DNA from: Verrucomicrobiota bacterium
GTDB lineage: Bacteria > Verrucomicrobiota > Verrucomicrobiia > Limisphaerales > JACPZS01
Reading direction: 5' to 3'
Length of the DNA stretch: 58,281 nucleotides
NCBI GenBank assembly: GCA_016195385.1
Contig: JACPZS010000101.1
Location: 1-58,281, forward strand
Part shown: piece after piece, positions 53,577-58,281 of the stretch
Position numbering within the stretch: position 1 is the first letter of the stretch
Layout of the letters: every line of letters starts with the position of its first letter
Position numbers and translations under genes: made by a program
Notes under the pieces: model-generated
The model's database searches: none
What the model was told of the DNA's origin: nothing
Seen by the model: the letters and a program-made list of their open reading frames with translations, nothing else

Positions 53577-56500
53577 ATGATTGCCCGCATCATTGAAATC
53601 TCTTTGGGTTATCGCGCTGTCGTATTGCTCGGCGCATTCGCCCTGCTCGCGGCGGGACTGTGGTCCGCGTTTCATCTGCCCATTGACGCCGTGCCGGACA
53701 TCACGGGCGTGCAGGTGCAAATCAACACCGAGGTCCCGGCGCTCGCCGCCGAGGAATCGGAGAAACTCGTCACGCAACCCATCGAACTCGAAATGGCCGG
53801 CCTGCCGGGTATGGAAGGAATGCGCTCGCTGACGAAGTTCGGACTGTCGCAAGTGACGCTCGATTTCAAAGATGGCACGGACATTTATCGCGCGCGGCAG
53901 CTCGTGACGGAACGGTTGCAAGGTGTGCTGGAGAAATTGCCGCCCGGCGCGTCCGCAAAACTCGCGCCCATCAGCACCGGACTCGGCGAGATTTTTTACT
54001 ACAGCGTCAGTTACCGCGCGGACGCAACAAACAAGCCCGCGACTGAGTTGGAGCAACTGCTCGCGCTCAGTGAAATCCAGGAATACACCATCAAGCCGCT
54101 GCTGCGCGCCGTGCCGGGCATCGCCGAGATCAATGAGAGCGGCGGCTACGAGCGGCAGTTTGTCATTCAGCCCAAGCCCGACGCATTGGAAACCGTAGGC
54201 ATGACGTTCAGCGAACTCGCTGCGCTCTTGGCGCAGAACGTCCAGAACGCGGGCGGCGGCATCATCAGCCGGGGCGGACAGCAACTCACCATCCGCGCCG
54301 TGAGCCGCGTGCAGAACGCAGACGAACTCGCGGAACTGCCGCTGAAATTTGGCGCGGGCGTGAAGCCGTTGCTCGTGAAGGATGTCGCGGACGTAAAGAT
54401 CGGAACCAAGTTCCGCACGGGCGCGGCCACGTTGAACGGCAAGGAGACCGTCATCGGCACCACGATGATGCTTGCCGGCCAGAACAGCCGCGAAGTCGCG
54501 GAGCGCGTCAAGAAGCGCATCGTGGACATTCAGACCAAGCTCCCCGACGGCGTGGAAATCCAGATCCAATACGACCGCTCTCAACTCATCGACCGCACCA
54601 TCGGCACCGTGAAGACGAACTTGTTCGAGGGGGCGGCACTCGTCGTCGTGCTGCTGCTGCTGCTCATGGGCAACTGGCGGGCGGCAATCATCGTCGCGCT
54701 CGCGATTCCGCTTTCGTTTCTCTTCGCCCTCATCGGCATGGCGAAGTTCGGCATCTCAGGAAACCTGATGAGCCTGGGCGCAGTTGATTTCGGCCTGCTC
54801 ATTGATGGCGCAATTGTGATTGTGGAAAACGTTGTGCGTCAGCTTGGGCAGAGGCAGCACCAGCTTGGCCGCGCGCTCACAGCGGAAGAACGAATGCAAA
54901 CGGTTCTGTCCGCGAGCAAACAAGTCGCCACGCCGATGTTCTGCGGCGTCACCATCATCGCTGTGGTTTACATTCCCATTCTTGCGCTCACAGGCATCGA
55001 GGGAAAAATGTTTCATCCGATGGCACTCACCGTGATGCTGGCAATGGGCGGCGCTCTCGCGTTGGCACTCACGTTGATGCCGGTGCTCTGTTCGCTGTTA
55101 TTAGGGAGCACACGCGCCCCGCGTGTTGCGTCGGGCGCCTCGCCCGACGCTTCAAAGCGCGTCGAGGCTCCAAGCGCTGCGAACATTTCACGCCTCAGTG
55201 ATTCCGGCGAGGCGCCGGAATCGGCACGCGGGGCGCGTGCGCTCCCCGACTCGCACGGTGAACACGCGACGGACAACCGGCTCATTCAATGGGTGAAGCG
55301 CCTTTATGCCCCCACGCTCGACGCGGCCTTGCGTCTGCGCTGGGTTGTCGTCGCCGGCGCGCTGCTGATCTTCGCCGGAACAGCCTGGCTCTACACGCGT
55401 CTGGGCGCGGAGTTCGTGCCCACGCTTGATGAAGGCTCGATCACCTCGATGCTCTACAAGCCCGTCGGCATGAGCATGGAAGAATCGTTGCGCACGGACA
55501 TCGAGGTGGAAAACAAACTGCTCGCCGAGTTCCCGGAAATCACGCGCATCTTCACGCGCATCGGCACCAGCGAGATTGCTTCCGACCCGATGCCACCGAA
55601 CGAGAGCGACGTTTACATCTTCTACAAGTCGAGTAAGGAGTGGCCCAAGACAGCGGGCCACCCGACGAGCAAAGCCGAGTTGCGCGAGCAAATCGACGCG
55701 TTGCTGAAGAAGATCAATCCCGACTACAACATCCTGTTCGCGCAGCCCATCGAGATGCGTTTCAACGAAATGCTGGAAGGCACCAAGGCGCAGCTCGCCG
55801 TGAAAATCTTCGGCAACGACTACGACGTGCTCGAAAAACTCGCCGAGCAAATCAAAGGCATCCTCGAAAAAACGCCTGGCGTGGCGCAGGTGGAATATGA
55901 GACCGAGGGCCGCACGCCGCAGTTGCAGATGTCGGTGAAGCGCGACGTGCTTCGCAAATACAGTTTGCAGGCCGGCGAAGTGAACCGCGCCGTCCACGCC
56001 GCGCTCGCCGGAGAAATCGTCGGCCAGATTGTCGATGGTAACCGCCGCTTCGACATCACGGTGCGGATGCCAGAAGAACTTCGCGCGGACGACGCGCAAA
56101 TCAAAAAACTCCCGCTGCGCGTCGGCGAAACTGGCCTGATCCCGCTTGGCCAGGTCGTTGAGTTCAGCACGTTGAAAACCGTGGAGCCAATCCAGCGCGA
56201 CGAAGGCCAGCGCCGCGCCGCGCTCATGGTGAATCTCAAGACGCACGACATCGAAGGCTACGTGCGCGCCGCCGAACAAACGATCCAGCGCGAAGTGAAG
56301 TTGCCGGAAGGTTATCTCGTCGAGTTCGGCGGGCAGTTTGAAAATCTGCAACAAGCCCGCGCCCGTCTCGCCGTGGTCGTGCCGACGGCACTCGTGCTGA
56401 TCTTCATGCTCATCTTTCTCGCATTCCATTCGCTGCGGCAGGCAATGCTCGTCTATTCCGGCATCCCGCTGGCGGTCACTGGCGGAGTGGCGGCGTTGTG

Positions 56501-56861
56501 GTTGCGCGGGATGCCTTTCAGCATCACGGCGGCGGTCGGCTTCATCGCGCTCACCGGCGTCGCGGTGCTCAATGGTGTCGTGCTCGTCAGCTATTTCAAC
56601 CAATTGCGCGAGGAAGGAAAGAGCGTGCTTGATGCCGTCCGCGAAGGTTCGCTCACCCGCTTGCGCCCGGTGCTGATGACCGCCGCCGTCGCTTCACTCG
56701 GCTTCGTGCCGATGGCGATTGCCACCGGCGCGGGCGCGGAAGTGCAACGCCCACTCGCCACGGTTGTGATCGGCGGCATCTTGAGTTCGACTTTCCTTAC
56801 GCTCGTGCTGTTGCCGGTGCTGTATGAGTGGTTAGAGTGTTCATCCATCCCTAACAATTGA
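53577..56861 (+). CDS. czcA: Heavy-metal RND efflux pump (CzcA-like) with in-frame palindromic insertion
   Basis: A 1094-residue inner-membrane pump. The start MIARIIEISLGYRAVVLLGA and the intramembrane motif GAVDFGLLIDGAIVIVENVV are those of Czc-type metal exporters, with acidic residues in the proton/metal pathway. VPDITGVQVQINTEVPALAA and the late ITAAVGFIALTGVAVLNGVV support the family. Between MPVLCSLLL and HATDNRLIQWVKRLYAPTLD, the cytoplasmic loop after TM6 carries roughly 48 additional residues (GSTRAPRVASGASPDASKRV and more) encoded by the palindromic element at 55104-55246. This makes the protein longer than its relatives while keeping the frame open. The metal specificity (Co/Zn/Cd versus Ni) is not resolvable. 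Confidence 0.93.
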   Translation: MIARIIEISLGYRAVVLLGAFALLAAGLWSAFHLPIDAVPDITGVQVQINTEVPALAAEESEKLVTQPIELEMAGLPGMEGMRSLTKFGLSQVTLDFKDGTDIYRARQLVTERLQGVLEKLPPGASAKLAPISTGLGEIFYYSVSYRADATNKPATELEQLLALSEIQEYTIKPLLRAVPGIAEINESGGYERQFVIQPKPDALETVGMTFSELAALLAQNVQNAGGGIISRGGQQLTIRAVSRVQNADELAELPLKFGAGVKPLLVKDVADVKIGTKFRTGAATLNGKETVIGTTMMLAGQNSREVAERVKKRIVDIQTKLPDGVEIQIQYDRSQLIDRTIGTVKTNLFEGAALVVVLLLLLMGNWRAAIIVALAIPLSFLFALIGMAKFGISGNLMSLGAVDFGLLIDGAIVIVENVVRQLGQRQHQLGRALTAEERMQTVLSASKQVATPMFCGVTIIAVVYIPILALTGIEGKMFHPMALTVMLAMGGALALALTLMPVLCSLLLGSTRAPRVASGASPDASKRVEAPSAANISRLSDSGEAPESARGARALPDSHGEHATDNRLIQWVKRLYAPTLDAALRLRWVVVAGALLIFAGTAWLYTRLGAEFVPTLDEGSITSMLYKPVGMSMEESLRTDIEVENKLLAEFPEITRIFTRIGTSEIASDPMPPNESDVYIFYKSSKEWPKTAGHPTSKAELREQIDALLKKINPDYNILFAQPIEMRFNEMLEGTKAQLAVKIFGNDYDVLEKLAEQIKGILEKTPGVAQVEYETEGRTPQLQMSVKRDVLRKYSLQAGEVNRAVHAALAGEIVGQIVDGNRRFDITVRMPEELRADDAQIKKLPLRVGETGLIPLGQVVEFSTLKTVEPIQRDEGQRRAALMVNLKTHDIEGYVRAAEQTIQREVKLPEGYLVEFGGQFENLQQARARLAVVVPTALVLIFMLIFLAFHSLRQAMLVYSGIPLAVTGGVAALWLRGMPFSITAAVGFIALTGVAVLNGVVLVSYFNQLREEGKSVLDAVREGSLTRLRPVLMTAAVASLGFVPMAIATGAGAEVQRPLATVVIGGILSSTFLTLVLLPVLYEWLECSSIPNN
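55104..55246. repeat. 143-bp palindromic element inserted inside czcA
   Basis: The 22-base ends are inverted copies with one mismatch: the left begins GGGAGCACACGCGCCCCG, and the right, read in reverse complement, begins GGGAGCGCACGCGCCCCG. Inside are two more perfect hairpins, GTCGGGCG-CCT-CGCCCGAC and TTCCGGCG-AGG-CGCCGGAA. This is the structure of a small non-autonomous palindromic repeat (MITE- or REP-like), normally expected between genes. Here it is translated as part of the pump. Confidence 0.8.
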
Positions 56862-56870
56862 ATGTCGGAG

Positions 56871-57560
56871 TTAGGGAAGCGCTGATTTAATCTGTCTGTC
56901 TTGCAATTTAAGCCTGCCGATTGATGTCTGGTTTCCTAAACTCGCTGGCAGGACGCACCAGCCGGGTTTCTCCCAAGCTGAGTTTGCCGCCAAAAAGAAG
57001 ACCACCCGCCGCGAGAAGTTTCTCGCCCGCATGGAAACCATCATTCCGTGGCCGAGCCTGGGCGAACGCGGCCGCCCACCCGTCGGACTGGAGCGCATGT
57101 TGCGGATGTACTTCCTCCAACAATGGGATGGCCTAGCCGATCGCGGGCAATCGTGGCCAACTCAAAACGATGGCCGCAGGCGCGGAGAAAGAAACCCTCA
57201 AGGCCGTCGAGAAAGCCAAGGCCTCCGTCAGAGCGTTCGTCGAACACCCCTTCCACATCCTCAAGAATATTTTCAAACACCGGAAAGTGCGCTATCGCGG
57301 ACTGGCCAAGAACGGACATCAATTCTACACGCTGGTTGGCCTGGCCAACGTGGTGATCGGCGCGCGGACGACCGCGACGTGAAGAAAACCAACGAGCCAG
57401 ACCGGTAAAACCGGTGAAAAAAGCAACCCAAGCCAGTCACCGAACCAGAACCGCATTGTCAACCCAAGCCACCGGACACAAATCTCCGCCGCTTGAGGAT
57501 CATCTTCACGTCAGGAAAAACTGAAATTTGAAAACCTCGCTTTATTCAGCGTCTCCTTAA
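56871..57560 (+). mobile_element. Degenerate IS5-family insertion sequence
   Basis: The ends are imperfect inverted repeats: GGAAGCGCTGA starting at 56875 and, in reverse complement, GGAGACGCTGA at 57546-57556. They are flanked by TTAG and TTAA, compatible with an IS5-type YTAR target. Inside are two transposase fragments in different frames. An N-terminal piece at 56941-57139 (KKKTTRREKFLARMETIIPW, then RGRPPVGLERMLRMYFLQQW) and a C-terminal piece at 57176-57379 (VRAFVEHPFHILKNIFKHRK, then VRYRGLAKNGHQFYTLVGLA) are recognisable. Most of the central DDE catalytic region is missing, so the element cannot move itself. Confidence 0.8.
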
Positions 57561-58066
57561 GTCCAACAGGCTGCTAGCTGGAAAGTCGTTTGACGGTGTT
57601 CGTTCACAATGGTGGGCGTCTTCGAGAGCAACAACTAGCTTCAGGGCATTCTCAATTCCGCCGAGACTAGTGTGCGGCGTCGATAAGTGCTTAATATCCA
57701 TCTGCAACATTTGGTTTCTCGAAGCTGCGGCTGGCGTTGTTGCCGTTGCTCGGTGGCCAAACAGAATCGATTGCCCGGCCTCCATCGTGGGTGGGCGTTA
57801 TCGCGCGCGGTAGATGGCACTTCGAGGCCGTGGTCGGCAATCAGACGCCCGGCTGCACTCTCTGAGTTTTCGGCTGTTTTTGGGCGAGAAGTGGAACAAC
57901 TCACGTGGATATATGCGGCCAAATTTCACTTGTGATAGCCACAACCTGCAATATGTTATCAATCCGAATCAGGGCTATAGAACGAAATGATTAAACTGTG
58001 ACGAACTTACTGCTGCTCTTTGTGCGCAAACTTACGCTTGCGATAGTGGCTCAATCGTTATCTTTC
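57561..58066. other. Intergenic region after the IS remnant, nothing recognised
   Basis: About 500 bases of lower GC than the surroundings. Open frames on both strands (for example 57546-57785 minus and 57687-57935 plus) show no known domain and change frame, so they may be decayed sequence. The last part probably carries the promoter of the LamG gene. Confidence 0.35.
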
Positions 58067-58281
58067 ATGATTCCGCGCGTTGCCCTGGCAATTTGGCTGG
58101 CTTGGTTGACTTTGCTGCCTCAGTCGCGAGCGGCCACCGTTCCGAACCTCGTGGGCTACTGGAAACTGGATGACGGCAGCGGCCTGTCGGCGGTGGATTC
58201 GTCGGGCAACGGCAACACGGGCACGCTCGTCAACGGCCCCACTTGGACGACGGGCCAGTTTGGGGGCGGGCTGAGTCTGGA
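58067..58281 (+). CDS. Exported LamG-domain protein, N-terminal part
   Basis: The gene runs off the window. From ATG 58067 the frame encodes a signal peptide (VALAIWLAWLTLLPQSRAA) followed by VGYWKLDDGSGLSAVDSSGN, then GNTGTLVNGPTWTTGQFGGG. This is the standard opening of a LamG/concanavalin-like domain. An upstream in-frame GTG at 57998 would lengthen the signal, but the ATG gives the better leader. Such proteins in Verrucomicrobia are usually very large and secreted, and the role of this one is unknown. Confidence 0.85.
   Translation, partial: MIPRVALAIWLAWLTLLPQSRAATVPNLVGYWKLDDGSGLSAVDSSGNGNTGTLVNGPTWTTGQFGGGLSL

Noticed and set aside
55188..56603. A 471-codon open frame on the minus strand within czcA
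   Set aside because: It is antisense to a clear RND pump gene, its translation is rich in Arg, His, Glu and Asp and shows no domain; long antisense frames are expected in GC-rich coding DNA.
57546..57935. Broken gene on the minus strand next to the IS remnant
   Set aside because: Two frames show gene-like patches but no family could be recognised, so it is not listed as a gene.
1..58281. CRISPR arrays, prophage or defence islands
   Set aside because: No regularly spaced direct repeats, cas genes, phage structural genes or restriction-type genes were seen.

Overview
This window is GC-rich and reads as chromosomal DNA of a Verrucomicrobiota bacterium, probably of the Pedosphaera/Limisphaera type (subdivision 3). 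That placement is inferred from the gene repertoire, not from a marker gene. Supporting traits are a single pseudopilin with an H-X-DG tail, a giant secreted lamin-tail/CotH protein, a LamG protein, PQQ-like propeller proteins, and dispersed short repeats containing 'GAACCGC...AAACGCAGAT'. I see no rRNA, tRNA, CRISPR or prophage. Only glnD and one amidohydrolase fragment lie on the minus strand.

Layout. (1) 1-6123 is a sugar-catabolism neighbourhood: the end of a rhamnose-type ABC binding protein, a small membrane protein, an amidohydrolase remnant, an aldose 1-epimerase, a PQQ-like propeller protein, a methyltransferase and L-rhamnose isomerase (rhaA). (2) 6124-7016 is a long gap that begins with an inverted repeat. 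(3) 7017-28775 is one co-oriented surface-polysaccharide locus. It holds a Wzm/Wzt ABC exporter, seven glycosyltransferases, an O-antigen ligase/polymerase-like membrane protein, a very large heparinase-II/III-like secreted protein, a methyltransferase, an AlgI-like MBOAT acyltransferase with an SGNH-like partner, and a PaaK/CapK-like adenylate-forming enzyme. (4) 29277-39105 is a tightly overlapped operon for a membrane complex related to hydrogenase-4 and complex I: HyfB, an HTH-PTS-IIA protein, a second HyfB, HyfC, HyfE, HyfF, HyfG and a ferredoxin-HyfI fusion. The HyfG-like subunit lacks the Ni-Fe cysteines, so the complex resembles the energy-converting hydrogenase-related (Ehr) type. Its gene also carries a frameshift with an apparent deletion.

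(5) 39360-46172 encodes a pseudopilin, a small anchored protein and a 1745-residue LTD/CotH protein. (6) 46256-51343 holds glnD (minus strand) and, divergently, an ECF sigma factor, a probable anti-sigma protein and a DUF3106 protein. (7) 51410-56861 is a Czc-type heavy-metal efflux locus (small exported protein, TolC-like, DUF3147, RND pump). It has no membrane-fusion gene, and a palindromic element is inserted in frame in the pump gene. (8) 56871-57560 is a decayed IS5-family element, and the window ends inside a LamG-domain protein.

The strongest candidates for unusual biology are the Hyf/Ehr-like operon with a PTS-IIA/HTH protein embedded between two paralogous antiporter-like subunits, and the palindromic element that now encodes part of the RND pump. 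Function calls rest on motif and family recognition from the sequence alone; no database search was run.
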